Shown: piece after piece, positions 1 to 7,895 of the stretch
Layout of the letters: each line of letters begins with the position of its first letter
How positions within the stretch are numbered: the stretch's first letter is position 1
Assembly (NCBI GenBank): GCA_045537575.1
Contig: JAZSPU010000002.1
Span: forward strand, 1-33,075
DNA from: SIG607 sp045537575
Lineage (GTDB): Bacteria; Bacillota; Clostridia; Oscillospirales; Acutalibacteraceae
DNA: 33,075 nucleotides
Reading direction: 5' to 3'
Notes under the pieces: generated by a model
The model's input: the letters and a program-made list of their open reading frames with translations, nothing else
Databases searched by the model: none
What the model was told of the DNA's origin: nothing
Translations under genes and position numbers: made by a program

Positions 1-37
1 TTTTATTAATATGATTTATCATGCCATTCATCTCCAT

Positions 38-52
38 ATGTATATTATACAT
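38..52. promoter_or_regulatory. AT-rich palindrome upstream of the glycyl radical enzyme
   Basis: A perfect 15-base palindrome (ATGTATA, T, TATACAT) lies about 135 bases before the glycyl radical enzyme start. It could be an operator, but AT-rich palindromes also arise by chance. I could not find a convincing -35/-10 pair in bases 1-185; several TATTAT/TATATT boxes near 121-135 lack a good -35. Confidence 0.2.
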
Positions 53-185
53 CAAATTCTCTGTATTTCAATAAAAATAGCGAAAATAGTTCCGTTTTGT
101 GCAAATAAAAGAATTTTCTGTATTGTATTATATTTTAAAAAGTAATAATATTTAATTACAAACTATTAAAAGGAATGATACCGTT

Positions 186-2390
186 ATGATTTATGAAAAT
201 ATTAGAAAAGAGCTTCACGAGTATTATTTTGAAATTTTGCCCGAAAAGGTTGAAAAACTAAGGCTTAAAGTGTTTGATATTATGGATGAATATGCCGACA
301 AACATCCTGATGCAACCAGTTATTTTCTAAAAAAACGGTTGTATGATGTAATTGCCGAGAATATTGAGCCTGCAGTTTTTTCTGATATTCCTTTTGCTTT
401 TGAGACGGGAGCGCTACTTGCATGGTGCGATGGAAGATTTAACCGCGGCGGAGAACACGCTAATGGTTGGCTTGTCCATAGAAATAAGCATTTGTACGAA
501 GACATTGACCCTGAAAATTACAAAAAATATAAAAGCCTTGTTGGTATCTATTCACAATGCGGTGAATTTGCCGATTATATGCACATGGGCCTCCCTATGA
601 AAAAAGTGTTTAGCGTGGGACTAACAGGTGTGCTTAAAGAGCTAAATGAAGCTAAGAAGGACTGTAAAACCGAAGCGGAAATCGAATTTATTGATTGTGC
701 CGAGGCAGGAATAAAAGCGCTTTGCAAAATAGCCCTTCGTTGCGCCGATGAGGCTCGTAAAAACGGTATGAACGACCTTGCCGAAATAACTGAAAGAGTA
801 CCCTTTAATCCACCCAAAACCTTCCATGAGGGACTTTGCACTATGGGCTTTATGCGAAAAGCCCTTGGCTCTATTGAAGGATACGGCTTTAGCTCTATGG
901 GACGCCCCGACGTACTGCTTAATAAGCTTTACGAAAACGATAAGGCGAACGGAGTTACAGATGAGGAAATGTTTGACCTTGTTTGCCGTTTTATGCTGTT
1001 TTGGGATTGCACCAATGACAGAACTCAAAAGTTTGACGGCATAGTTTCCTATGAACTTGAAAACACCGTTACTGTTGGCGGTTGTGACGAGAACGGAAAT
1101 CCTGTATATAACGGCGTCACAAAGCTGTTTATTAATGCCAGAGATAACCTTAAATGTATGTACCCCAAAATTATGTGCCGTTTTAGTGAAAACTCTCCCG
1201 AAGAATATTTAAGACTTATCAGCAAATCATTGACTCAAGGTAAGAGCTATAGCCTTTATGAAAATGATGACACTATGATCCCCGCCCTTGTTAACTGCGG
1301 TACAGATTTAAAGGACGCGCGCAACTACATTGTTGGCGGCTGTTGGGATGCTTTAACCCCCGATTTTAACAATAAATACAGCGGCGAATGTTGTTTTCTT
1401 CTAAATCCGCTTTTGCAGCTTATGAAAAAGGATGGCGGGAAACTTTCTGCATGGGGCATAAATCATACGCCTTTTATTGAAGCAAAAACCTTTGACGAGC
1501 TTTATGAAAATTATATCGACGTGGTATTTAGCATTGTTCAAAACAGAATTAACTATTCAACAAAGGGTTCGTCTGTATGGGATAAGGTTAACCCTGCCTG
1601 CGCCCTTTCCGCATTAATGGAGCCGTGCATTAAAATGAAAAAGGATATGACTGCAGGTGCAATTAAGTATGGTAGGGAAGCTGTTTATTTTACCTGCTTT
1701 GCAGAGGCTTGTGATTCTCTTTATGCTATAAAAAAATTGTGTTTTGATGATAAGATTTGCACTATGCAAGAGCTTTTTGACCAGTGCTTTAATAACTGGG
1801 AAAATGAAGAACTTCGCCAAAAAGCTATGTCGCTGGCGTCATTCGGTGACTCAAGTGAAGAATCCACAGCCTTCGCCGGAAAATTCTATGATGATCTTTG
1901 TAAAATCGGGGATCGAATAGAAAATATTATAGTTGGCAAATGCCGTGTAGGTTTTAATCTTTATACCGAAATAGTACGTCTCGGTCAATGGCTAGATGCT
2001 CTTCCTAACGGTAATAAGAGAGGAGCGTTTTTTAGTCAAGGCATAACTCCCACAAGAAACGGCAATAAATCTTCCCTTTATGATATGCTTGAAAGCTTTA
2101 AAAATATTGATTTCAAAAAAACCTCGGGAAATGCATCTATGACCGTTTCCCTTCCTGCAGGAAAATTAAATGAAGAATCTATGGCTGCTTTGTTTAGAGT
2201 TTTTGCGCACAACGGTCTGCAGGCTATTCAGCCTAATTGCGTAAACAGAGAAGAACTTCTTGAGGCTAAACGCGACCCTGAAAATCATAAGGATATTATT
2301 GTTCGTGTATGCGGTTTTTCCGCGCCTTTTGTATGTCTTCCCGAAAATTATCAAGATGAAATAATCACAAGAAGCGTTTTAGAGGTATAA
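186..2390 (+). CDS. glycyl radical enzyme of the PFL/diol-dehydratase family, substrate unknown
   Basis: 734-residue protein with both hallmarks of a glycyl radical enzyme. The C-terminal radical loop is RVCGFSAPFVCL with the radical glycine at about 710. The active-site loop is GGCWDAL with the thiyl cysteine at about 386. In the dehydratases, decarboxylases and C-N/C-S lyases of the family the cysteine loop normally reads G-C-V-E, the Glu two residues on being a catalytic base. Here that place is Asp388, so the enzyme does not match CutC, HypD, glycerol/propanediol dehydratase, HpdB or IslA by motif; pyruvate formate-lyase (adjacent Cys-Cys) is also excluded. Length is a little short of the usual 780-850. 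The ATG at 186 follows an AAAAGGA site. Its activase starts six bases after the stop, so the two form an operon. No microcompartment shell or aldehyde dehydrogenase genes are nearby. Family certain; reaction unknown. Confidence 0.92.
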   Translation: MIYENIRKELHEYYFEILPEKVEKLRLKVFDIMDEYADKHPDATSYFLKKRLYDVIAENIEPAVFSDIPFAFETGALLAWCDGRFNRGGEHANGWLVHRNKHLYEDIDPENYKKYKSLVGIYSQCGEFADYMHMGLPMKKVFSVGLTGVLKELNEAKKDCKTEAEIEFIDCAEAGIKALCKIALRCADEARKNGMNDLAEITERVPFNPPKTFHEGLCTMGFMRKALGSIEGYGFSSMGRPDVLLNKLYENDKANGVTDEEMFDLVCRFMLFWDCTNDRTQKFDGIVSYELENTVTVGGCDENGNPVYNGVTKLFINARDNLKCMYPKIMCRFSENSPEEYLRLISKSLTQGKSYSLYENDDTMIPALVNCGTDLKDARNYIVGGCWDALTPDFNNKYSGECCFLLNPLLQLMKKDGGKLSAWGINHTPFIEAKTFDELYENYIDVVFSIVQNRINYSTKGSSVWDKVNPACALSALMEPCIKMKKDMTAGAIKYGREAVYFTCFAEACDSLYAIKKLCFDDKICTMQELFDQCFNNWENEELRQKAMSLASFGDSSEESTAFAGKFYDDLCKIGDRIENIIVGKCRVGFNLYTEIVRLGQWLDALPNGNKRGAFFSQGITPTRNGNKSSLYDMLESFKNIDFKKTSGNASMTVSLPAGKLNEESMAALFRVFAHNGLQAIQPNCVNREELLEAKRDPENHKDIIVRVCGFSAPFVCLPENYQDEIITRSVLEV

Positions 2391-2396
2391 AGGTTT

Positions 2397-3185
2397 ATGG
2401 AACTAAAAATAACCGACGTACAAAATTTTACCTTGCACGATGGCCCCGGAATTCGTACAACCATTTTTCTTGCGGGATGTCCTCTTTCTTGTGTGTGGTG
2501 CCATAACCCAGAGGCGCGCACACAAAAGCCCACACTTCTTTTCGATGAAAAGAAGTGTACAATGTGCGGTGCTTGTGGGGTTTGTCCGAATAAAGCCCAT
2601 AAATTTGATACTACCCATAAAATAGACCGTAGCAAGTGCAATCTTTGCGAAAAATGCATTAACGCTTGTAAAAACGACGCACTTACAAAATCTGTTCGTA
2701 ATCTTACTCTAGAGCAGTATTTAAAAATTGTCGAACGTCAAAGGCTGCTGATAGGCGAAAATGGGGGAATCACTTTTTCGGGCGGCGAACCCCTTGCGCA
2801 AGGGAAAACGCTTATAGATTTTCTTGATAAAACCGCTGTTCATAAAGCTATTGAAACCTGTGGCTATGCAGACGAAGAACTTTTTAAAGAGGTTATTAAA
2901 AGGGTTGACTTTGTTATGTTTGATATAAAACTGGCTGATGAGAAACTTCATAAGCAATATACAGGCGTTTCAAACGAACTTATTTTTAAAAATCTTGCTC
3001 ACCTTCGCTCAAGCGGAACCGCTTTTGTTATAAGAACTCCTCTTATTCCCCATATCACCGATACAAAGGAAAATCTTGAGGCAATAAAAGATATTGTCGG
3101 CTCTGATAAATGGGAAAAACCGGAGTACAACACTCTAACGCCGTTAAAATATGAGCGTATGGGCGAACAATACTTGTTAAAATAA
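2397..3185 (+). CDS. glycyl radical enzyme activating enzyme (radical SAM)
   Basis: 262-residue radical-SAM protein that would install the glycyl radical on the upstream enzyme by cleaving S-adenosylmethionine. The CxxxCxxC motif (Cys28, Cys32, Cys35, in GCPLSCVWC) binds the SAM cluster. An inserted two-cluster ferredoxin-like domain follows with cysteines at 54/57/60/63 and 81/84/87/91, as in activases of the dehydratase/lyase branch and unlike short PflA of pyruvate formate-lyase. The SAM-binding SGGEPL motif is at 128-133. The C-terminus ends soon after a KYERMGEQY segment, making it shorter than typical 300-residue activases, but no core motif is missing. It sits 6 bases behind the enzyme gene and ends at a strong terminator. 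Confidence 0.93.
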   Translation: MELKITDVQNFTLHDGPGIRTTIFLAGCPLSCVWCHNPEARTQKPTLLFDEKKCTMCGACGVCPNKAHKFDTTHKIDRSKCNLCEKCINACKNDALTKSVRNLTLEQYLKIVERQRLLIGENGGITFSGGEPLAQGKTLIDFLDKTAVHKAIETCGYADEELFKEVIKRVDFVMFDIKLADEKLHKQYTGVSNELIFKNLAHLRSSGTAFVIRTPLIPHITDTKENLEAIKDIVGSDKWEKPEYNTLTPLKYERMGEQYLLK

Positions 3186-3188
3186 AGA

Positions 3189-3219
3189 AAAAACCGTGAA
3201 CACTACGTTCACGGTTTTT
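3189..3219. terminator. bidirectional intrinsic terminator
   Basis: A 13-base perfect inverted repeat (AAAAACCGTGAAC / GTTCACGGTTTTT) with a 5-base loop, with T runs on either strand. It ends the glycyl radical operon and also lies at, and slightly inside, the 3' end of the convergent gene at 3209. Confidence 0.9.
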
Positions 3220-4414
3220 GTTCTATAGGTATTATGCCGCAGGTTTCGTAAAAATATTTTCCGTCCATTAGGAGCTGTTTTACGCCTTTTTGAAGTCTTG
3301 AGCCGGCTACATATTCTTCAGGGGGACATTTCTGTCCGGGGAATACGTAGTGATACATTAGCGTAGCTCCCGAAACGATTGGGAAACGAACGAAGCGTGA
3401 AGAAAATTGGCTTAATTTTGAGTTTTCTCCCAAAATTTCATTGATATAAGGGTTCATTAGCCATGAACAACAGCGAATAGCTTTGAATTTTTTATCAGGA
3501 AACGAGCGTTTGCATTTTTCTACGCCTTCATCAAGAGCTTTTTGTACGATATCAGGAGTTAAATCCGAATCCCAAAAAATATGAAGAGTTATTACGTCAT
3601 CACTTGGCGAAACAATTAAGTCCCATTCTGATTTTTTGAAAACAGTAGCTACTTTTGAAATGAATGTTTCATCACTTGCGTGACCGATATAGGCATCATC
3701 AGTCTCTTTAAACTCGGCTATAAAAGAGCCTTCGTTGGCCGTTGCCCCTGCGCTTCCTAAGGGGATACCGCTGCTATGAACTGCGAAGTTGTTGCCGTAA
3801 ACAGGCAGTATTTTTCCGGCATTCTTATTTTTTAAAAAATAGGGGGAATTACTATCGGCTTTTATCATATGAAAATTGATTCCCGCCTTGCCGAAATATA
3901 GTATCTGCAGTTTTGTGAATCTGCAAAGCCAAAATGATATAAAGGAAGATAATCCGATAATTTTGGTGCGGTAGAGCTGTTCTTCTTTAAGATATATTTT
4001 AAATACGCTAAGGCACGAAAGGGCATCTTCGTGGGTAAGTCCAATTTTTATAAGCTCGTTATAGGTTTTATCTATTGACGGCAAATGAACAAGAAGAGGC
4101 AACATATTTGACGCGGGGGTATTAATGGGTTCGGGACATCTGATTTTTTCTGCTTTTTCATAGTCGGCATCCTTTAAAAAAAGGCTGACAGAATCCAAAA
4201 AAAGCTTTCTTAAAGCATCTTTTTCTATTTCTAAAAATGCCTTGCGCACATCGTTATAATACTCGTCAAAAAGATTGTATTTTTCTTGCAAAGCATCTAT
4301 CATATCAAGTGAACATAGTTCGCTTTTTCTGTTCTTTGGAGCCGGATAATAACTGTCCGGCAGAAGGATGCAATTGCTGACGTTAAGATTTTTCAAAAGC
4401 GCTTCAAAGGTCAT
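3209..4414 (-). CDS. putative acyltransferase with GNAT-like C-terminal domain
   Basis: 401 residues, soluble. The C-terminal part contains a stretch (LHIFWDSDLTPDIVQKAL, then a CCSWLMNP motif and a FVRFPIV segment) that resembles proteins I know as 'acyltransferase domain-containing', with an N-acyltransferase N-terminal domain and a GNAT-like C-terminal domain; those carry a CxSWLLDP motif in the same place. This is recognition from memory and the acyl donor and acceptor are unknown. The start at 4414 follows an AAAGGCGG site, with a good promoter upstream (4445-4473). It converges on the glycyl radical operon and its stop lies in the shared terminator stem, so it is transcribed separately; a metabolic link is possible but not shown. 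Confidence 0.6.
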   Translation of the reverse strand: MTFEALLKNLNVSNCILLPDSYYPAPKNRKSELCSLDMIDALQEKYNLFDEYYNDVRKAFLEIEKDALRKLFLDSVSLFLKDADYEKAEKIRCPEPINTPASNMLPLLVHLPSIDKTYNELIKIGLTHEDALSCLSVFKIYLKEEQLYRTKIIGLSSFISFWLCRFTKLQILYFGKAGINFHMIKADSNSPYFLKNKNAGKILPVYGNNFAVHSSGIPLGSAGATANEGSFIAEFKETDDAYIGHASDETFISKVATVFKKSEWDLIVSPSDDVITLHIFWDSDLTPDIVQKALDEGVEKCKRSFPDKKFKAIRCCSWLMNPYINEILGENSKLSQFSSRFVRFPIVSGATLMYHYVFPGQKCPPEEYVAGSRLQKGVKQLLMDGKYFYETCGIIPIEQKP

Positions 4415-4444
4415 TTTTTAACCGCCTTTCGTGTGTTTGTGCTG

Positions 4445-4473
4445 ATTATAACATAAGATAATATACGTTGCAA
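4445..4473 (-). promoter_or_regulatory. promoter for the acyltransferase gene
   Basis: On the minus strand TTGCAA (4468-4473), 17-base spacer, TATAAT (4445-4450), with a TG one base before the -10 (extended -10). It is about 30 bases upstream of the ATG at 4414. Confidence 0.75.
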
Positions 4474-4504
4474 TATGTTTTCTTTTTTGAACTATTCTTT
4501 TTAA

Positions 4505-4533
4505 TTGAAATTATTGAATTACTGTGATATACT
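4505..4533 (+). promoter_or_regulatory. promoter for the rhamnose operon
   Basis: TTGAAA (4505-4510), 17-base spacer, TATACT (4528-4533) with an extended TG. It is followed by a GGGGGG ribosome binding site at 4556-4561 and ATG at 4567. It is divergent from the promoter at 4445-4473. Confidence 0.75.
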
Positions 4534-4566
4534 AAATTTGTATAAACAGTTTTTTGGGGGGATATT

Positions 4567-5337
4567 ATGGAAAAAGGTATGCTAAGTGCATCTATTGTTG
4601 TTTACGGCGGGGCTCAGCAGGCTGTTTTAACCATAAATTCCGTTCTTGAGAATACCAAAAAATACCCATTATCTCTTTATGTTATAGATAATGCATCTCC
4701 TGATAAAATCTGCGAAAAACTCTCCGAAATTTCCGATATAAAGCTTATTAAGATGAAGGAAAACGTTGGCTTCGGCGCAGGTCACAATGCTGTTTTAGAT
4801 AAAAATTTAGGCAAATATCACGCTGTTATTAACCCCGATATTGAGCTTGACGGTGACGTCCTTTCAAAGCTTGTTGATATTATGGAAGAAAATGATGATA
4901 TTGCCATGATTACCCCTAAAATTCTGGGGGAAGACGGAAACGAACAACATCTTCCAAAGCGAAATCCTACCTTTAAATATTTGTTTTTGGGCAGACTTTC
5001 CCGTCTTGGAGGCGTGTTCAAAAAAATCCGCAAGGAATATACAAGGGAAGAGGAAAGCTTTGAAAAATTAACCGATATTGAGTTTTGTACCGGTTGCTTT
5101 TTTCTTATAAGAAGTGAAATTTTTGCCAAAGTCGGCGGTTTTGATAAAAGATACTTTATGTATATGGAGGATGCCGATTTATCGCGTGAGGTAAAGAAAT
5201 ACGGCAGAGTGGTTTTTGAACCGTCCCTTAGTGTGCGGCATCTGTGGAAACGCGAAAGTGCAAAAAAGCTTAAATTTTTACTTTTACATTTATCTTCTGC
5301 TTTAAAATATCTGAAAAAATGGAGGAAAAGCAAATGA
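4567..5337 (+). CDS. GT2 family glycosyltransferase, probable rhamnosyltransferase
   Basis: 256 residues with a GT-A fold: VIDNASPD (about 39-46) in the nucleotide-binding half, NPDIEL (about 89-94) in the metal-binding position, and the CTGCFFLIR and YMEDADLS motifs typical of WbbL-type rhamnosyltransferases. No membrane span is evident, so it probably works on the cytoplasmic face on a lipid-linked acceptor. It is the first gene of an operon with rfbD, rfbB and rfbC, which make dTDP-rhamnose, and it overlaps rfbD by four bases (ATGA). This context supports dTDP-L-rhamnose as donor; the acceptor is unknown. Confidence 0.8.
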   Translation: MEKGMLSASIVVYGGAQQAVLTINSVLENTKKYPLSLYVIDNASPDKICEKLSEISDIKLIKMKENVGFGAGHNAVLDKNLGKYHAVINPDIELDGDVLSKLVDIMEENDDIAMITPKILGEDGNEQHLPKRNPTFKYLFLGRLSRLGGVFKKIRKEYTREEESFEKLTDIEFCTGCFFLIRSEIFAKVGGFDKRYFMYMEDADLSREVKKYGRVVFEPSLSVRHLWKRESAKKLKFLLLHLSSALKYLKKWRKSK

Positions 5338-6215
5338 AGATTTTAATAACAGGGTGTCTCGGGCAGCTTGGAAACGAGCTAACCGCAATTTTAAAAAGCG
5401 GTAAAAGTGAAATCGGTGAAATTCCTGCCTGCTTTAAGGGCGCAACGGTAATAGGAGTTGACCTTGACAGCCTTGATATTACCGATTTTGACGCTGTAAA
5501 CAGGCTTATAAATAATGAAAAGCCTGATGTAATTATAAACTGCGCCGCTATGACCAACGTTGACGGCTGTGAGACTATGCAGGACGTGGCCTTCAAGGTT
5601 AACGCGGCGGGAGTTAGAAATTTGGCTGTGGCTGCTGAAAATATTGGTGCAAAATTCCTTCACGTTTCCACCGATTACGTTTTCAGAGGCGACGGAACAG
5701 TTCCTTATACCGAATGGGATAAAACCGATCCGCAAAGCATTTACGGCAAATCCAAGGCTTTAGGTGAGACCTATGCTTTAAGCTTTTCTAAAAAATCCTT
5801 TATTGTGCGTACCTCGTGGCTATACGGCTATATCGGTAAGAATTTCGTAAAAACCGTAAGACGCGTTATGGGGCAGCGGGGCGCTATGACGGTTGTAAAC
5901 GACCAAAGAGGCAACCCCACCAATGCAAACGATTTAGCGCATCATATTTTAAAACTTGCCGCAACAAACGAATACGGAATTTATCATTGTACGGGCAAGG
6001 GCGAATGTACCTGGTATGAATTTGCAAAGGAAATCGTTAAACTAAGCGGCATTTCGGGAGAGGTATCTCCTTGCACAAGCGAGGAATATCCGAGCCCAGT
6101 TAAAAGACCTAAATTTTCCTCTCTTTCCCATCTTGCGCTTGACTGCGCGGTAGGAGATGAAATGAGAGACTGGAAAGTGGCTTTAAAAGAATATATTATG
6201 AAAGTTGAGGACTAA
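5334..6215 (+). CDS. rfbD: dTDP-4-dehydrorhamnose reductase
   Basis: 293 residues. Short-chain dehydrogenase fold with the NAD(P) motif GCLGQLG at 7-13, STDYVFRG and the YGKSK catalytic Tyr-x-x-x-Lys. It catalyses the last step of dTDP-L-rhamnose synthesis, reduction of dTDP-4-dehydrorhamnose. I chose ATG 5334 rather than the upstream in-frame ATG at 5319, because GGAGG at 5321-5325 is correctly spaced for 5334 and would lie inside the gene otherwise; this gives a 4-base ATGA overlap with the glycosyltransferase and an N-terminus MKILITG typical of the family. The order rfbD-rfbB-rfbC is co-transcribed. Confidence 0.93.
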   Translation: MKILITGCLGQLGNELTAILKSGKSEIGEIPACFKGATVIGVDLDSLDITDFDAVNRLINNEKPDVIINCAAMTNVDGCETMQDVAFKVNAAGVRNLAVAAENIGAKFLHVSTDYVFRGDGTVPYTEWDKTDPQSIYGKSKALGETYALSFSKKSFIVRTSWLYGYIGKNFVKTVRRVMGQRGAMTVVNDQRGNPTNANDLAHHILKLAATNEYGIYHCTGKGECTWYEFAKEIVKLSGISGEVSPCTSEEYPSPVKRPKFSSLSHLALDCAVGDEMRDWKVALKEYIMKVED

Positions 6216-6218
6216 TCT

Positions 6219-7286
6219 ATGAAAACCTATCTTGTTACAGGCGGCGCCGGTTTTATCGGTTCAAACTTTGTTATTTATATGCTGAATAAATATGATGACG
6301 TTAATATTATCAACGTTGATAAGCTTACCTATGCGGGTAACCTTGAAAATCTTAAAAGCGTTGAAAATAACCCCCGTTATACCTTCTATCAGGCTGATAT
6401 CTGTGATAGACAGGCTATTACGGAAATCTTCAATAATCACGAAATAGATTACGTTGTTAACTTTGCGGCTGAAAGCCACGTTGACCGTTCTATTGCAAAT
6501 CCCGAAATATTTGTAGAGACTAACGTGCTTGGTACCGTTAATATGCTCCAATGCGCAAAGGTTGCTTGGCAGACGGGCGACGATATGTATAAAGAGGGAG
6601 TTAAATATCTGCAGGTTTCCACCGACGAGGTTTACGGAAGTCTTGGCGAAACAGGTTACTTTATGGAGACTACTCCTCTTGATCCTCATTCTCCCTATTC
6701 TTCAAGCAAAGCTTCTGCCGATCTTTTTGTAAAGGCTTTTGCCGATACCTATAAATTCCCCGTAAACATTACACGCTGTTCCAATAACTACGGCCCCTAT
6801 CAGTTCCCCGAAAAGCTTATTCCCCTTATTATGAACAATACTTTAAAGCACAAGGACCTTCCCGTTTACGGCGACGGTATGCAGATAAGAGATTGGCTCT
6901 ACGTTGAGGACCATTGCAAAGCAATAGATATGGTTATTCGCGACGGTGTTTTAGGAGAAGTATATAACGTTGGCGGTCATAATGAGCGCACAAACATATT
7001 TATAGTAAAATCCATAATTTCCTACATAAAGGAAAATGTTGACCAAACTGTCGGAGAGCATATGATTCGCTTTGTTACCGACAGAAAAGGTCATGACCGC
7101 CGTTACGGTATTGACCCGCAAAAAATTAAGGATGCGTTAGGCTGGTATCCCGAAACTCCCTTTGAAATCGGCATAAAGAAAACTCTTAAATGGTACCTTG
7201 ATAACAAGGAATGGGTAGAAAACGTTACCAGCGGTGAGTATCAGAAGTATTACGATAAGATGTATAGCGGAAAGGAAGAGCTTTAA
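6219..7286 (+). CDS. rfbB: dTDP-glucose 4,6-dehydratase
   Basis: 355 residues, full length for RmlB. NAD-binding TGGAGFIG at 7-14, catalytic STDEVYG (Thr135, Asp136, Glu137) and YSSSK (Tyr160, Lys164). It converts dTDP-glucose to dTDP-4-keto-6-deoxyglucose, step two of rhamnose synthesis. It begins three bases after the rfbD stop and its stop overlaps the rfbC start by one base (TAATG), so the genes are probably translationally coupled. Confidence 0.95.
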   Translation: MKTYLVTGGAGFIGSNFVIYMLNKYDDVNIINVDKLTYAGNLENLKSVENNPRYTFYQADICDRQAITEIFNNHEIDYVVNFAAESHVDRSIANPEIFVETNVLGTVNMLQCAKVAWQTGDDMYKEGVKYLQVSTDEVYGSLGETGYFMETTPLDPHSPYSSSKASADLFVKAFADTYKFPVNITRCSNNYGPYQFPEKLIPLIMNNTLKHKDLPVYGDGMQIRDWLYVEDHCKAIDMVIRDGVLGEVYNVGGHNERTNIFIVKSIISYIKENVDQTVGEHMIRFVTDRKGHDRRYGIDPQKIKDALGWYPETPFEIGIKKTLKWYLDNKEWVENVTSGEYQKYYDKMYSGKEEL

Positions 7287-7849
7287 TGGGCGAAAAGTAC
7301 GGAAATTTTACCTTTCATAAGACCGAAATTGACGGTGTGATTATCGTTGAGCCTATCGTCTATGGTGACTCGCGCGGCTATTTTACCGAGGTTTATCAAA
7401 AGGAAAATTTTATAAAGGGCGGAATTGACGTCGATTTCGTTCAGGATAATCAGTCCAAATCCATAAAAGGTGTTCTTCGCGGACTCCATTTTCAGAAAAC
7501 CTATCCCCAGTCAAAGCTTGTGCGCTGTATAAAGGGCGCCGTATATGATGTTGCTGTGGATTTAAGAGAAGGCAGCGCCACCTACGGCAAATACGTTGGT
7601 ATTTTGCTTAGCGAAGAAAATAAAAAACAGTTTTTTATCCCCAAAAACTTTGCTCACGGCTTTTTGGTGCTCTCTGATGAGGCTGAATTTGCCTATAAAG
7701 TGGATGATTTTTATCATCCCAATGACGAGGGTGGACTTTTGTGGAATGATAAGGATATAAATATTGATTGGCCTATAGAAGATGGTATGGAAATAATCCT
7801 TTCCGATAAGGATAAGGTTAATTCTACCCTTAAAGAGCTTAAAAAATAA
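7286..7849 (+). CDS. rfbC: dTDP-4-dehydrorhamnose 3,5-epimerase
   Basis: 187 residues, cupin-fold RmlC. SRGYF (29-33) and LRGLHFQ with the catalytic His68 are present, as is FAHGFLVL at 122-129. It catalyses the third step of dTDP-rhamnose synthesis. It overlaps rfbB by one base and is followed directly by a hairpin terminator. The first enzyme of the pathway, RfbA, is not encoded in this cluster. Confidence 0.95.
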   Translation: MGEKYGNFTFHKTEIDGVIIVEPIVYGDSRGYFTEVYQKENFIKGGIDVDFVQDNQSKSIKGVLRGLHFQKTYPQSKLVRCIKGAVYDVAVDLREGSATYGKYVGILLSEENKKQFFIPKNFAHGFLVLSDEAEFAYKVDDFYHPNDEGGLLWNDKDINIDWPIEDGMEIILSDKDKVNSTLKELKK

Positions 7850-7856
7850 CAAAAAG

Positions 7857-7885
7857 ACAACCCGAAACTAATTCGGGTTGTTTTT
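7857..7885 (+). terminator. intrinsic terminator after rfbC
   Basis: Ten-base stem ACAACCCGAA / TTCGGGTTGT with a 5-base loop, followed by a T run. It ends only 10 bases before the next start codon at 7896, with the GGGAG ribosome binding site squeezed between. Confidence 0.85.
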
Positions 7886-7895
7886 GGGAGAAAAA

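Noticed and set aside
1..185. FNR/CRP-type site before the glycyl radical operon
   Set aside because: I looked for TTGAT/ATCAA or TGTGA/TCACA half-sites with proper spacing and saw none; only an AT palindrome at 38-52 remains, listed at low confidence.
186..3185. Bacterial microcompartment locus around the glycyl radical enzyme
   Set aside because: No shell protein, aldehyde dehydrogenase or phosphotransacylase gene lies in reach; the next gene is convergent and unrelated.
5319..5333. Upstream ATG as start of rfbD
   Set aside because: It would place the GGAGG site inside the gene and add five residues before the typical MKILITG start.
5270..5735. Minus-strand open frames over rfbD and its neighbours
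   Set aside because: They lie opposite well-supported genes, lack ribosome binding sites and show no recognisable family; they are shadows of codon usage on the coding strand.
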